A DNA stretch of 41,319 nt from Bacteroides sp. ET71 (GCF_023336905.1 NZ_JAMBLS010000027.1:1-41319); one strand, 5' to 3'. Positions 32,282-41,250 are shown, numbered from the stretch's first letter. Notes: generated by a model from the letters alone, not told the origin. A program made the numbers and translations.

Positions 32282-33250
32282 TTATCGGATATATCTTTCC
32301 ACAAAATTCCTTACCCGCCGCGTATATTCCTCTTTATTCTCCTTATAGGACACGGCGTGTTCGGCTCCGGGCACCAGCCACAGTTCTTTTGGGCCGGGCT
32401 TGGCCTCGTAGAGCGGATGTACCATCCACGTGGGTACAAAGGTGTCGGCATCGCCGTGGATGAAGAGCATGGGCAGGGTGCATTGCTTGACTTGCTCCAA
32501 GGCGGATGCCTCACGGAAATTCCAACCGTATCGCCATTGGCAGAACAGGGAGGCGATGTCGAGCAAAGGGAAGGCGGGCAGGCCGAACCGGTTCTTCAGT
32601 TCCCCCTTGAACTCGTCCCACACGGAGGTATAGCCACAGTCTTCCACGAAGCATTGAGGGGGCTGGACGTTCATCCGCTCCACGTCTCCGCTGAACATCA
32701 TCGTAGTGGCCGCCCCCATCGAGATGCCGTGTACCACAGTTCGTATGCTGTCGCCAAAGAGTTGACGCGCCTCGTTGGCCCAGCGTTGTATGTCCAGCCG
32801 GTCGAGCCATCCCATCTGGACGGCATCTCCCTCGCTCAGGCCGTGGGCATGGAGGTCGGGCAGGAGAATATTGTAACCCAGTTGGCGGCTGTACAAATAG
32901 CCGATGGGCATCATGCGGATGGCATTGTCGGTATAGCCGTGGATGATGAGGGCGGTGCGCCGCGTGGGGCGTGCGGCAGGAACGTAGAATGCGTGGAGGC
33001 GTTCGCCCCGTTCATTTTCTATATAGGTTTCTTTCAGGGCATCGACCGTGCGCAGGCTGTCCAGCCACGGACCGAGTTCGGGATAGTCGTGACGCATCTG
33101 CTCCCACGAACCGTTGATGTTACGGCTGCGGGTGGTCAGTTCGCCGGGCTTCAGGGCGTAGTCCACCATGAAGTAGCCTGCGGCAAACAGCACAACAATG
33201 AGTATCAGCACCCCGGCGAGGATGCCGACAAGGAGTCTTTTGTGCTTCAT
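32282..33250 (-). CDS. membrane-anchored alpha/beta hydrolase
   Basis: A protein of 322 residues with an N-terminal anchor (about 5-28) and a serine-hydrolase domain. It has IIHGYTDNA (oxyanion region, 102-110), the nucleophile elbow G-I-S177-M-G, acid Asp in HGDADTFVP (267 or 269) and His298 in GAEHA. The shape is like Bacteroidota YqkD/BEM46-type hydrolases acting at the envelope; the substrate is unknown. The start at 33250 (MKHKRLL) removes a nine-residue extension. It lies 14 bp after aroE, in the same transcription direction. Confidence 0.87.
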   Translation of the reverse strand: MKHKRLLVGILAGVLILIVVLFAAGYFMVDYALKPGELTTRSRNINGSWEQMRHDYPELGPWLDSLRTVDALKETYIENERGERLHAFYVPAARPTRRTALIIHGYTDNAIRMMPIGYLYSRQLGYNILLPDLHAHGLSEGDAVQMGWLDRLDIQRWANEARQLFGDSIRTVVHGISMGAATTMMFSGDVERMNVQPPQCFVEDCGYTSVWDEFKGELKNRFGLPAFPLLDIASLFCQWRYGWNFREASALEQVKQCTLPMLFIHGDADTFVPTWMVHPLYEAKPGPKELWLVPGAEHAVSYKENKEEYTRRVRNFVERYIR

Positions 33251-33264
33251 ACCTGTCTCTGTGG

Positions 33265-34011
33265 TTAGCGGTGCCAAATCTCCCAGGCAGCAAAGGCTTG
33301 CAAGAGTAACATCTCCAGTCCGTTCTTCACCGTGGCGCCCTGGGCGCGGCCTTTCTTCATGAAGAGGGTTTCGTCGGGATTGTATAGCAGGTCGTAGAGT
33401 AGGTGCTGGGGCGTCAGCAGTTCGTAGGGGATGTCCGGGCAGAAGTCTACTTTGGGGTACATGCCCACGGGCGTGCAGTTGACGATGATGGTGTGCTCGG
33501 CCATCACTTCAGGCGTCAGGTCGGCGTAGGTCAATGTTTCGCTGTCCCGCTTGCTGCGCGAGACATAGGTGCTCTCTATGCCCAGGTTGGCCAGGCCGTG
33601 GTAGACGGCTTTCGAGGCGCCGCCCGTGCCCAGCAGCAATGCCTTCTTATGATGGGGTTGCAGCAAGGGTTCGATGGACTGCGTGAAGCCGATGATGTCC
33701 GAGTTGTAGCCCACGAGTTTCACCTTGGCTTTGCCTTGGCGGATGATTTTGATGACGTTCACGGCACCTATCTTGGCCGTGTCCGGGTCGAGTTCGTCCA
33801 GGTAGGGGATGACCTGTTCCTTGTAGGGGATGGTGACGTTGAGGCCGCAGAGATTGATGTTTTCCGTCACTACCTCGGGGAAGTCCTCGATGCGGGGGAT
33901 TTCGAAGTTGACATACTCTGCGTCGATGTTTTCCGACTGGAACTTCTCGTTGAAGTAGGTCACTGAGAAGGAGTGGCCCAGCGGATAGCCGATTAAACCG
34001 TATTTGTCCAT
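33265..34011 (-). CDS. aroE: shikimate dehydrogenase
   Basis: A protein of 248 residues that reduces 3-dehydroshikimate with NADPH in chorismate synthesis, which also feeds menaquinone. Substrate motif GHSFSVTYFN (12-21), catalytic Lys64 in NVTIPYKEQ, and an NADP loop LLGTGGASKAVYHGL farther on. The start at 34011 (MDKYGLIGYPLGHS) is set by the family N-terminus; an in-frame extension reaching 34332 would run through menG. It is 38 bp after menG on the same strand. Confidence 0.95.
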   Translation of the reverse strand: MDKYGLIGYPLGHSFSVTYFNEKFQSENIDAEYVNFEIPRIEDFPEVVTENINLCGLNVTIPYKEQVIPYLDELDPDTAKIGAVNVIKIIRQGKAKVKLVGYNSDIIGFTQSIEPLLQPHHKKALLLGTGGASKAVYHGLANLGIESTYVSRSKRDSETLTYADLTPEVMAEHTIIVNCTPVGMYPKVDFCPDIPYELLTPQHLLYDLLYNPDETLFMKKGRAQGATVKNGLEMLLLQAFAAWEIWHR

Positions 34012-34049
34012 AGTGTGTATGATGAAAGTTAAAGGTGTGATTCTTAGGG

Positions 34050-34784
34050 TTATTTCGTCGCCATATACAGCGTGCAGACCCCGAACGTCAGCCGCCGGAA
34101 CCGTACGTCCGAAAAGCCCGCGCGGCGGATGCTCTCGCTCATCACCTCGCCTTGCGGGAAGGCGCGGATGCTCTGCGGCAGGTAGGTGTAGGCGCTGCGG
34201 TCGTGCGACACGAGGCGGCCCATCAGCGGGATGAGCCGTGAGTAAATCCGATAGAGTTGCTTCATGGGGAAGCGGTCGGGCGTGGAGAGTTCGAGGATGA
34301 CGAGGTGACCGCCGGGACGAAGCACGCGGCACATCTCGCGCAGGCCGCGGTCCAGGTGCTCGAAGTTGCGGATGCCGAAGGCCACGGTGACGGCATCGAA
34401 CGAGGCGTCGGCAAACGTCAGCGCCTCACAGTCTTCGCGGCGGAAGCTGATGCGCTCGTCCAGTCCCGCCTCCCGTGCCTTGCGGCGTGCCACCTGCATC
34501 ATGCCCTCCGAGATGTCCGTGCCCACCAGCGACTGCGGCCGAAGCATCCGGCAGGCCAGCAGGGCGAAGTCCCCCGTGCCTGTAGCTACGTCCATCATCT
34601 GTTGCGGCCGGTGGGGGCGCAACCACTTCAGCGCCGTGCGCCGCCATGAGCGGTCGATGCCCAGCGACATGAGGTGGTTCAGGCGGTCGTAGGCGGGGGC
34701 GATGTGGTCGAACATACGCTCCACCTGCTCCACCTTCTTGCCCTCCTGTCCGTAGGGCTTGACTTTCTCTTGAGGATAGTCCAT
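34050..34784 (-). CDS. menG: demethylmenaquinone methyltransferase
   Basis: A 244-residue class I SAM methyltransferase of the UbiE/MenG family, which methylates demethylmenaquinone in the last step of menaquinone synthesis. Family features: [27 protein letters not shown] (19-44), the SAM loop DVATGTGDF (65-73), [23 protein letters not shown] and the [10 protein letters not shown] end motif. It is followed by aroE. Bacteroides use menaquinone rather than ubiquinone, so menG is the preferred name (ubiE by homology). Confidence 0.95.
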   Translation of the reverse strand: MDYPQEKVKPYGQEGKKVEQVERMFDHIAPAYDRLNHLMSLGIDRSWRRTALKWLRPHRPQQMMDVATGTGDFALLACRMLRPQSLVGTDISEGMMQVARRKAREAGLDERISFRREDCEALTFADASFDAVTVAFGIRNFEHLDRGLREMCRVLRPGGHLVILELSTPDRFPMKQLYRIYSRLIPLMGRLVSHDRSAYTYLPQSIRAFPQGEVMSESIRRAGFSDVRFRRLTFGVCTLYMATK

Positions 34785-34891
34785 TGCAATAATGATATTT
34801 GTTTACAAACTCATGAATCCCGGTATTCGAGGTACAGGCCTCCGACCTCTCCGCATACCCCCCTCCAGAAGTACTTCTGAGCGGGGTTCAA

Positions 34892-35011
34892 ACCCCACGC
34901 GTGGGGTATCAGCAAGGGGCACTCGTGGGGCACCATCACACCCCACGCGTGGGGTATAAAGTGGCCCCACGAGTGGGTGTCGGTCACAGCCCGTCCGTGG
35001 GATTCGGCCGG
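34892..35011. repeat. five tandem 24-bp units with ACCCCACGCGTGGGGT palindromes
   Basis: Five 24-bp units fill 34892-35011 exactly, ending 3 bp before the purC stop codon. Units 1 and 3 start with the perfect 16-bp palindrome ACCCCACGCGTGGGGT. Units 2, 4 and 5 are variants (GGGGCACTCGTGGGGC, GCCCCACGAGTGGG, AGCCCGTCCGTGGG). The palindrome centres are spaced exactly 24 bp. Units 2 and 4 can also pair with each other. It is the whole purC-menG spacer apart from about 105 bp. Confidence 0.88.
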
Positions 35012-35014
35012 GGC

Positions 35015-35959
35015 TTACTGATGGAGATAATTCGTTACATTCCGTTCGATGCGCGCGGCGATGTCCTCCGTGTCCTGCGGCACGAACTTCTCGCCGGTGA
35101 TGTGCTCGTACAGCTCCACGTAGCGGTCGCTGATGCCGCGGACGATGTCGTCCGTCATCTCGGGCACCTGCTGTCCCTCCTTGCCTTGGAAGCCGTTCTC
35201 CATCAGCCATTCGCGCACGAATTCCTTCGAGAGCTGGCGTTGCGGCTCGCCCTTGGCGAAACGCTCCTCGTAGCCCTCGCTGTAGAAGTAGCGGCTGGAA
35301 TCGGGCGTGTGTATCTCATCCATCAGGTAGATTTGTCCGTCGTGCTTGCCGAACTCATACTTTGTATCCACCAGGATAAGTCCTCGCTCGGCGGCAATCT
35401 TCGTACCGCGCTCGAAGAGGCGCAGGGTGTAGTCCTCCAGCACGGCGTATTCCTCGGGCGTGCAGAGGCCGCGCGCCAGGATTTCCTCTTTGGAGATGTC
35501 GGCATCGTGTTCGCCGATTTCGGCCTTCGTCGTCGGGGTGATGATGGGTACGGGGAATTTCTGGTTCTCCTTCATGCCCTCCGGCAGACGCACGCCGCAG
35601 ATTTCGCGCACGCCACTCTTATAGGCACGCCAGGCCGAGCCGCAGAGGTAGCCGCGCACAATCATTTCCAGGGGGAATCCCTCACAGAACACGCCTACGG
35701 TCACCATCGGGTCGGGCGTAGCCAGCTTCCAGTTGGGGCAGATGTCCGTCGTGGCGTCGAGGAACTTTGCGGCAATCTGATTCAGTATCTGTCCCTTGAA
35801 GGGGATGCCTTTGGGCAGGATGACGTCAAAGGCCGAGATGCGGTCCGTAGCCACCATGACGAGTTTCTCACCGTTGATGTTGTACACGTCGCGTACTTTC
35901 CCGTGGTAGACAGATTGCTGTCCGGGGAAGTTGTAGTCTGTTTTAGTTAATGCTTTCAT
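35015..35959 (-). CDS. purC: phosphoribosylaminoimidazole-succinocarboxamide synthase
   Basis: A 314-residue SAICAR synthetase, the ATP-dependent step that joins CAIR and aspartate in purine synthesis. Typical segments: [58 protein letters not shown] and [12 protein letters not shown]. The length matches the longer Bacteroidota/yeast-type PurC rather than the short E. coli form. Its first 17 bp overlap the 3' end of phoH, so the two are cotranscribed. Confidence 0.96.
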   Translation of the reverse strand: MKALTKTDYNFPGQQSVYHGKVRDVYNINGEKLVMVATDRISAFDVILPKGIPFKGQILNQIAAKFLDATTDICPNWKLATPDPMVTVGVFCEGFPLEMIVRGYLCGSAWRAYKSGVREICGVRLPEGMKENQKFPVPIITPTTKAEIGEHDADISKEEILARGLCTPEEYAVLEDYTLRLFERGTKIAAERGLILVDTKYEFGKHDGQIYLMDEIHTPDSSRYFYSEGYEERFAKGEPQRQLSKEFVREWLMENGFQGKEGQQVPEMTDDIVRGISDRYVELYEHITGEKFVPQDTEDIAARIERNVTNYLHQ

Positions 35960-36950
35960 ATCTTGTTGTTTTAGCTATGGTTTCTTCTTTCTTGCGCTCC
36001 CGTTCCGCCTTCTGCTCCTTCTCGTACTTGTCGTAGGCCTCAACGATGCGGGTGACTAATTTATGTCGCACGATATCCTTCTGGTTCAGTTCGATGAAGG
36101 AGATGCCTTTGACTCCCTTCAATATCTTCATGGCCTGTACCAACCCCGACACCTGCGACGACGGCAAGTCAATCTGTGTCATGTCGCCCGTCACAATCAT
36201 CTTGGTGTTCATGCCCATGCGGGTGAGGAACATCTTGATTTGGGCAGAGGTCGTGTTCTGCGCTTCGTCCAGAATGACCACGGCGTCATTCAGCGTCCGT
36301 CCGCGCATGAAGGCCAGCGGAGCAATCTGTATGACGTTCTGGTCCATGTATTCTTGTAGCTTGGCGGCGGGAATCATGTCCTGCAAGGCGTCGTAAAGAG
36401 GTTGCAGGTAGGGGTCAATCTTCTCCTTCATGTCGCCCGGCAGGAAGCCCAGTTTCTCGCCTGCCTCCACGGCGGGGCGGCTCAGGATAATCTTCTTGAT
36501 CTCCTTGTTCTTCAATGCCCGTACGGCCAGGGCGATGGCGGTGTATGTTTTTCCCGAACCCGCCGGGCCGATGGCAAAAACCATGTCGTGCTCGCGGAAG
36601 GCGTCCACCAGGCGTTGCTGGTTCTCGCTGCGGGGGATGATAGGCTTTCCCGTGACGCTGAACACGATGACATTGCCGCTCTTTTCGGCCTGTGGGGCGT
36701 TGCCTTTGATGATGTCGATGATGACTTCTTCCTTCAGTTGGTTATATTCAGCGCAATATTTCTCCAGTTTGATGATATTCTCCTCGAAGGCGCACATTTC
36801 TTCCTCATCGCCCAGCACCTTGATGACGTTGCCCCGTGCCACGATGCGCAGTTTGGGGTAGAGTGCCTTGATGAGTTGCATGTTGGCGTTATTTACGCCG
36901 TAGAAAATGACGGGGTCTATGTCTTCGAGTACAATCAGTTTTTCTATCAT
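35943..36950 (-). CDS. phoH: PhoH-family ATPase
   Basis: A 335-residue PhoH/PhoL protein. The N-terminal KH-like part (1-100) precedes an ATPase core with Walker A GPAGSGKT (128-135), [19 protein letters not shown], Walker [10 protein letters not shown] (224-232) and an R-finger-like TRMG segment. PhoL-type proteins are linked to RNA and ribosome maturation (YbeZ partner YbeY). The C-terminus is Lys/Glu-rich. It is the first gene of a phoH-purC unit; a TACCTTTG box (36985 down to 36978) lies 28 bp before the ATG. Confidence 0.94.
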   Translation of the reverse strand: MIEKLIVLEDIDPVIFYGVNNANMQLIKALYPKLRIVARGNVIKVLGDEEEMCAFEENIIKLEKYCAEYNQLKEEVIIDIIKGNAPQAEKSGNVIVFSVTGKPIIPRSENQQRLVDAFREHDMVFAIGPAGSGKTYTAIALAVRALKNKEIKKIILSRPAVEAGEKLGFLPGDMKEKIDPYLQPLYDALQDMIPAAKLQEYMDQNVIQIAPLAFMRGRTLNDAVVILDEAQNTTSAQIKMFLTRMGMNTKMIVTGDMTQIDLPSSQVSGLVQAMKILKGVKGISFIELNQKDIVRHKLVTRIVEAYDKYEKEQKAERERKKEETIAKTTRYESIN

Positions 36951-37037
36951 TCAGTTCGTTTTCTGTGCTATTTTCCGCAAAGGTAGTGAAAGGTTTGCAT
37001 ACTTCGTGCGGAGGCCTCCCGTTTTTTTATGCGGAGG

Positions 37038-37069
37038 TTTGGAGAAAAGGATTGCATCTCCTATCTTTG
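37038..37069 (+). promoter_or_regulatory. promoter of the second toxin-antitoxin pair
   Basis: TTTG (37038-37041), a 20-bp spacer and TATCTTTG (37062-37069) form a full Bacteroides promoter, 47 bp before the antitoxin ATG. Confidence 0.75.
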
Positions 37070-37116
37070 CAAACACTAAGCATTGGAATACAAACAATCT
37101 CTAAGCATCTTGCCCT

Positions 37117-37410
37117 ATGACTACCATGACGTTGGAATCCCTGCAAAATGAAGTAATCCGCGACGTGCTCAATGTCAACGACGTCCATATCCTGAAAAAA
37201 CTGAAGAACTTCTTGCGCCGCGAAGAACGCAAGACGCAGGAGTATGCCACATCCCAGCCAGCCCCTGCCGTGGCCTCCGAAGAAGCGGAACCCTACATGA
37301 CCAAAGAAGAAATCCTGGCCAACTTCGACCAGGCTTGTAAAGAGTTAAAGCTGAACTTGGAAGGAAAACTGGAGTTTAAGACCTTAGAAGAAGCGCTCAA
37401 TGAATTGTAA
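37117..37410 (+). CDS. antitoxin-like protein paired with RelE-type toxin
   Basis: A 97-residue protein with an N-terminal LESLQNEVIRDVLNVNDVHILKKLKNFLRREE helical part and an acidic C-terminus (MTKEEILANFDQACKELKLNLEGKLEFKTLEEALNEL). This layout recurs in Bacteroidales antitoxins located before RelE-like toxins. The gene overlaps the toxin start by 11 bp. No standard DNA-binding motif is evident, so autoregulation is not established. Confidence 0.8.
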   Translation: MTTMTLESLQNEVIRDVLNVNDVHILKKLKNFLRREERKTQEYATSQPAPAVASEEAEPYMTKEEILANFDQACKELKLNLEGKLEFKTLEEALNEL

Positions 37411-37744
37411 AATTACTGTTACCCCAGATTTCCTTCGGGAACTGAAAAGACTATCTAAGCGTTACAGGTCATTGAAGACAGATTTAACCAAACTGGGAGA
37501 AGAACTACGCTTAAATCCTTTTCTGGGCACAGAGTTAGGCCATCGTCTGCGCAAGGTCCGTTTGGCAATCACCTCTAAAGGGAAGGGGAAAAGCGGCGGG
37601 GCCCGGGTAATTACCTATACCGTTATTCTTGCCCAAGCAAATACTGAAGTCAAGCTGATTACTATCTATGACAAGTCGGAGCGTGACAACATCAGCGATG
37701 CCGAATTGCTGGACATCTTGCGCCGGAACGGTATAGAAGTATAG
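37400..37744 (+). CDS. RelE/ParE-superfamily toxin
   Basis: A 114-residue basic protein: VTPDFLRELKRLSKRYRSLKTDLTKLGEELRLNPFLGTELGHRLRKVRLAITSKGKGKSGGARVITYTVIL... then LITIYDKSERDNISDAELLDIL. The K/R-rich core and YDKSE(R)xNI ending are typical of the RelE-like toxins common in Bacteroidales; mRNA cleavage is the expected activity. Its stop codon directly abuts the stop of the convergent B3/B4 gene. Confidence 0.85.
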   Translation: MNCKITVTPDFLRELKRLSKRYRSLKTDLTKLGEELRLNPFLGTELGHRLRKVRLAITSKGKGKSGGARVITYTVILAQANTEVKLITIYDKSERDNISDAELLDILRRNGIEV

Positions 37745-38416
37745 TTATCCAAATAGCAGCACCTTCCCCCCGTCCGATTCCGCATACTTCCTTAGCAACT
37801 CCTGCGTCATCCCGGCCGCCTCGTTCAACCGCTGCTCATCCCCGTCATATCCGTTGATGATAGCCAGTATGCGCCGTGTGCCGACGTCCATTTTGGTACG
37901 CTCGTTATCGCTGGTGGGCGTGCCTATGCCCCCCACTGCGTCGCGAAACACTGGCAATCCCTCGATGTTGAGCGTCCCCCGCCCGATGCCTTCGAACGGT
38001 TCGCCCGCCCGGCCTACTCCCAGACAGAGGTCCGTGCCCTGAATCTTGTCCGCATCGAAGCCGCCGATGCTGTAACCAGTGCGCAGCGAGACAAGGTTTA
38101 TCAAGTCCACCAGCGTATCAATTCTGTACAGTTCCAGTCCGCGCAACAGCCGACGCCGCAGGGCTTCAGCCGAGGGACGATAGCGGCTTGGGTCTTTTCC
38201 CAGGCGACGATAGGCTTCGCGCGTGGCGGCTATGGCAGGATGCTGTTTAATGCTGTCGGCTGTTTCCGAGACGCGCAAGGTTTGAGTAAAAGCGTCTATC
38301 TCCTGCCAAAGTCCTTCGGAATAAGGTGTGTTGGTAACTTCTGCATATACGGCTGCGCCACGATATTCGGGACAGCATGAGTGGAGGTCGGTTGAAAGGG
38401 TGAGGTGAAACTTCAT
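37745..38416 (-). CDS. B3/B4 tRNA-binding-domain protein
   Basis: A 223-residue protein resembling the B3/B4 editing domain of phenylalanyl-tRNA synthetase beta subunit, as a stand-alone gene. Visible features: TREAYRRLGKDPSRYRPSAEALRRRLLRGLELYRIDTLVDLINLVSLRTGYSIGGFDADKI and RTKMDVGTRRILAIINGYDG. Free-standing members are proposed to edit mischarged tRNA or bind amino acids; the exact role is unproven. A TATTTTTG box (38455 down to 38448) may serve as the -7 box. Confidence 0.85.
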   Translation of the reverse strand: MKFHLTLSTDLHSCCPEYRGAAVYAEVTNTPYSEGLWQEIDAFTQTLRVSETADSIKQHPAIAATREAYRRLGKDPSRYRPSAEALRRRLLRGLELYRIDTLVDLINLVSLRTGYSIGGFDADKIQGTDLCLGVGRAGEPFEGIGRGTLNIEGLPVFRDAVGGIGTPTSDNERTKMDVGTRRILAIINGYDGDEQRLNEAAGMTQELLRKYAESDGGKVLLFG

Positions 38417-38573
38417 AGTTTATAAGTGCTTTTAGTTTTTGTAGCGGCAAAAATACGGCTTTCTTCGGTAACTTTTTTGTATGGCTTTCGTTTTCTTTTC
38501 TGTTTTTCTTCTTTTGAGAAAGAGGAGGGGAAGGTTGGTGTAGTGAAAAATGTTGAGGGCATGTTCTTGTTAT

Positions 38574-38658
38574 GTTTGTATCTTGTCCGTACCTCGTCCG
38601 TACCTGGTCCGTATCTATGTGTTTGGACGAGGTAGGGAGCAGGTAGGGAGTTGGTACG
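38574..38658. repeat. inverted array of phased 11-bp units in the B3/B4-lipoprotein spacer
   Basis: GTCCGTACCTC, GTCCGTACCTG and GTCCGTATCTA run in 11-bp register (38585-38617). After an 8-bp centre come GACGAGGTAGG, GAGCAGGTAGG and GAGTTGGTACG (38626-38658), also 11-bp. The second side is the approximate reverse complement of the first (rotated GAGGTACGGAC). The rest of the 468-bp gap (38417-38884) is AT-rich and holds the promoter region; no gene was seen. Confidence 0.8.
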
Positions 38659-38809
38659 AAGCTGTTCGTTTCCGTTTCTGTCTTCTGGGTATTCTGGAAG
38701 ATTATGTTGGTAAATCAGTATGCTTAGGGTGCTTGTGGGTATGACTTATTTTATTGTTCGTGAACCAAAATGAACCATTTTTGAATGTCCTGTTCTTATG
38801 TTTTTGTTT

Positions 38810-38817
38810 TACTTTTG
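38810..38817 (+). promoter_or_regulatory. -7 box of the lipoprotein-nuclease operon
   Basis: TACTTTTG fits TAnnTTTG and lies 67 bp before the ATG at 38885. The nearest TTTG -33 candidate (38780-38783) is 26 bp away, longer than usual. The box overlaps a longer in-frame start at 38798, so that start is unlikely to be used. Confidence 0.5.
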
Positions 38818-38884
38818 CCTCCGAAAACTAAGAATTATAATTGTAATAAAACCACGTAAATGTGCTGAGAAGAAGTTTAAAAAA

Positions 38885-39925
38885 ATGAGGAAATTGTTGT
38901 TACTTTTATTGTTTGTTTCAATGCTACTGATATCTTGTGGGAGTAGAGAACAAGAACCTTCATTTTCTAGGGAAAATGCAATGCAGAAATTTTTGAATAT
39001 GTCTCCAGAACGAGGAGCCTATTTCTATGCTCAAAATAGAAAGACATATAGTTTCTTAGATTCTTTTTATAGGGATTCTATATTCCCGGCGATTGCAGCT
39101 TGTAACTATAAAGAGTTGAAAAATATTAATGCTTCACTCAGATCAACCCCTTTAGAAGGTGTTATGGAAGCTTATTTTCAAGGCGTTCGGAATGAATATT
39201 TGCAAGATATTCAAGCCGAAATTGTGAATTATACAGTTTTGCAAAAGCGATTATTTGAGGATGAGATATTTCCTTTGATAGAGTTTGAGTTAGATTCCAT
39301 GCTTACGGCAGATATAGAAAACTTGATAGATGAATATGCAGGAGGTTTTTTGAATTATAGGAAGTTAGAATTTTTTGTAGGAAAAGATCGTAGTAAATTT
39401 GAGAAGTTGTGGAAAGAAAATATTCGTCCGCAATCTTACAATGAGCATTTAAATAAGTATGTTCAGGCTTATTTAGATAGCATTTGTACTTTTCAAAAAG
39501 AGTATTTCCATACCGTTACAGGACGAAATGTGGAGAAAGAATTAAATATGGATGTTTCTCAAATCTCCATAAATATATCAACTAATATTTTGAATCAGGT
39601 CGATTCTTTTACCTCTGGAGAGAAGATAGCTATGACTACGGAGCTAATAAAAGATTATGCGGCTCCTATTGCTGTAGGTATAGTTACAGGTGGTGTGGGG
39701 GCGATTCTTTATGAAATAGGGAATACCACTTATGATGTATATACTATATATAAAGATATAGAAAACCAAGTTGTGGAGCCAGAAGAACTGTTGCTTTCTG
39801 TTTGCGTGGAAGAAATGAGTCATAATATAGGTACGGCGTATCTACAAAAAATGAAACAAGATGTTCTGAGCAGAATTGATAGTAGTAATAAAGTCTTATT
39901 TAATTTAATAGCATTAGCCTTATGA
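38885..39925 (+). CDS. lipoprotein of unknown function, partner of the secreted nuclease
   Basis: A protein of 346 residues with a lipoprotein signal peptide MRKLLLLLLFVSMLLISC (lipobox LISC, acylated Cys18). The body is helical and acidic. A hydrophobic, glycine-rich stretch near residues 257-278 (AAPIAVGIVTGGVGAILYEIG) resembles a membrane-inserting or glycine-zipper segment. I do not recognise the family. Start at 38885 gives the signal peptide; the longer in-frame start overlaps the promoter. Its TGA overlaps the next ATG (39922-39925), so the two are coupled. AT-rich composition fits recent acquisition. Confidence 0.85.
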   Translation: MRKLLLLLLFVSMLLISCGSREQEPSFSRENAMQKFLNMSPERGAYFYAQNRKTYSFLDSFYRDSIFPAIAACNYKELKNINASLRSTPLEGVMEAYFQGVRNEYLQDIQAEIVNYTVLQKRLFEDEIFPLIEFELDSMLTADIENLIDEYAGGFLNYRKLEFFVGKDRSKFEKLWKENIRPQSYNEHLNKYVQAYLDSICTFQKEYFHTVTGRNVEKELNMDVSQISINISTNILNQVDSFTSGEKIAMTTELIKDYAAPIAVGIVTGGVGAILYEIGNTTYDVYTIYKDIENQVVEPEELLLSVCVEEMSHNIGTAYLQKMKQDVLSRIDSSNKVLFNLIALAL

Positions 39926-41103
39926 AGAAGAGTATTCGAGGAATGGTAGTAATCGTAGTATGGTTTTCTTTTGTTTGTTTGCCTGTGTATTCTCAGGTTG
40001 GTTCAATAGTAAAGACAGTAGGCAAGAATGTGGCAGAAGAAAGTATGGAAAAAGCTTTCAAAAGAGAAATGAAAAATTATGGTCGCCATTCTGTGGAACA
40101 ATCTGTTGTGAATCATGCTTTTAAAAAAGAAGTTCGAGAGAAAATGATGGAACATTTTGGGAAAGAAGGCATTGAATCTTTTTTTGAATATGGCAATAAG
40201 AAAGTTATGCCTAAAGTATCTCGAACTAGGTTCAGTTTGGCAAAAAAGCGGATGGATAAGTCTGAATATAAGAAGGCTTTAAGAGGAAATAATGCAGAGA
40301 AAAAGTCGTTGGAGACGGTTTCAAAAACCAATATAGGTTTATATCGTAATGTGAAAATAATAGCTCGTAAAGAAGGAGATGAAGCTTTGAATTATTTGAT
40401 GCAAAAGCATCCAGATGTTTATAATTTGATAAAGAAGGAAATGATGGAGAATGGAGGACCTTTGCAAGATCCTTATTGGAATAAATTCGTTTGTGAAATT
40501 GGGGATAAAGGAGAGCTTATAATAAGAAATACACGTCCGGAAGCTTCTAATACAGCTATACTTATTAAGGGTAATACGATAAAGGCATATTCAGGTTGTG
40601 CGCAAGATGCTGTACAGCAATCCCCCAATATATTTTTAGATTATCTATTGCCTAATAAAACTTATGTAATAGATGATGGAAAATATGTCTTTGAAGTGGA
40701 TGGATTAAAAAGAACGACATTTGGTAAAGCTGTATATACAAAGGATATGGCGATGAAGACAAATTTGGATAGTGGAAGGCGAAATTATGTTCAACAGTTT
40801 AAGCAAGGACGTGGAACAGATGTAGATGATGCAGGACATATTTTTCAGCGGAATAAAGGAGGAATTAATGAGCTAATAAATTTAGTTCCAATGGATAATG
40901 CTTGGCAACGTAGTGGTGGTGCTTGGAGAACTTTGGAAAAGCAAGAAGAGGATATAATAGAAACTGCTTTAGCTGCGAATAAAGTAGTAACATCAACAAG
41001 ACGTTTGCTTTATGAAGGTAATTCTTTAAGACCATCAAAGATTTTGGTAGAGACATTTGTTGATGGAAAGAAAGTCTTGTCAAAGATTTTGGATTGCCCT
41101 TAA
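39922..41103 (+). CDS. secreted DNA/RNA non-specific endonuclease (Endonuclease_NS_2-like)
   Basis: A 393-residue protein with a signal peptide (1-25, LPVYSQ cut). It has a Lys-rich, helical middle (30-190) and a C-terminal nuclease domain (about 245-345). The domain shows VDDAGHIF (301-308, catalytic His306), GGINELINLVPMD (313-325) and W335/E339. This DDxGH...NLVPMD pattern is that of the His-Me finger nuclease domain found at the ends of many bacterial polymorphic toxins, but here it follows a plain Sec signal and no long delivery module. It is coupled to the lipoprotein. No typical immunity gene is seen directly downstream. Confidence 0.85.
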   Translation: MKKSIRGMVVIVVWFSFVCLPVYSQVGSIVKTVGKNVAEESMEKAFKREMKNYGRHSVEQSVVNHAFKKEVREKMMEHFGKEGIESFFEYGNKKVMPKVSRTRFSLAKKRMDKSEYKKALRGNNAEKKSLETVSKTNIGLYRNVKIIARKEGDEALNYLMQKHPDVYNLIKKEMMENGGPLQDPYWNKFVCEIGDKGELIIRNTRPEASNTAILIKGNTIKAYSGCAQDAVQQSPNIFLDYLLPNKTYVIDDGKYVFEVDGLKRTTFGKAVYTKDMAMKTNLDSGRRNYVQQFKQGRGTDVDDAGHIFQRNKGGINELINLVPMDNAWQRSGGAWRTLEKQEEDIIETALAANKVVTSTRRLLYEGNSLRPSKILVETFVDGKKVLSKILDCP

Positions 41104-41213
41104 ATTGTAAATGAGGGTGGCTTGTTTTTTTATAAGAGTTTGCAATATGTATTATAGAAAAAATATGGAAAATACGATTAGGAATGGCACTATAAAATAT
41201 TTTGTGTAAATGG

Positions 41214-41250
41214 AAATACGGGATTCAAGTTAGAGTCTCGTATTTTTATT
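41214..41250 (+). terminator. terminator of the lipoprotein-nuclease operon
   Basis: The stem AAATACGGGA (41214-41223) / TCTCGTATTT (41236-41245) has one mismatch and a 12-nt loop, followed by a T-rich tail. Confidence 0.7.

Noticed and set aside
33265-34332. 355-residue version of aroE
   Set aside because: The extra 107 N-terminal residues overlap menG in another frame and lack similarity; the family start MDKYGLIGYP is at 34011.
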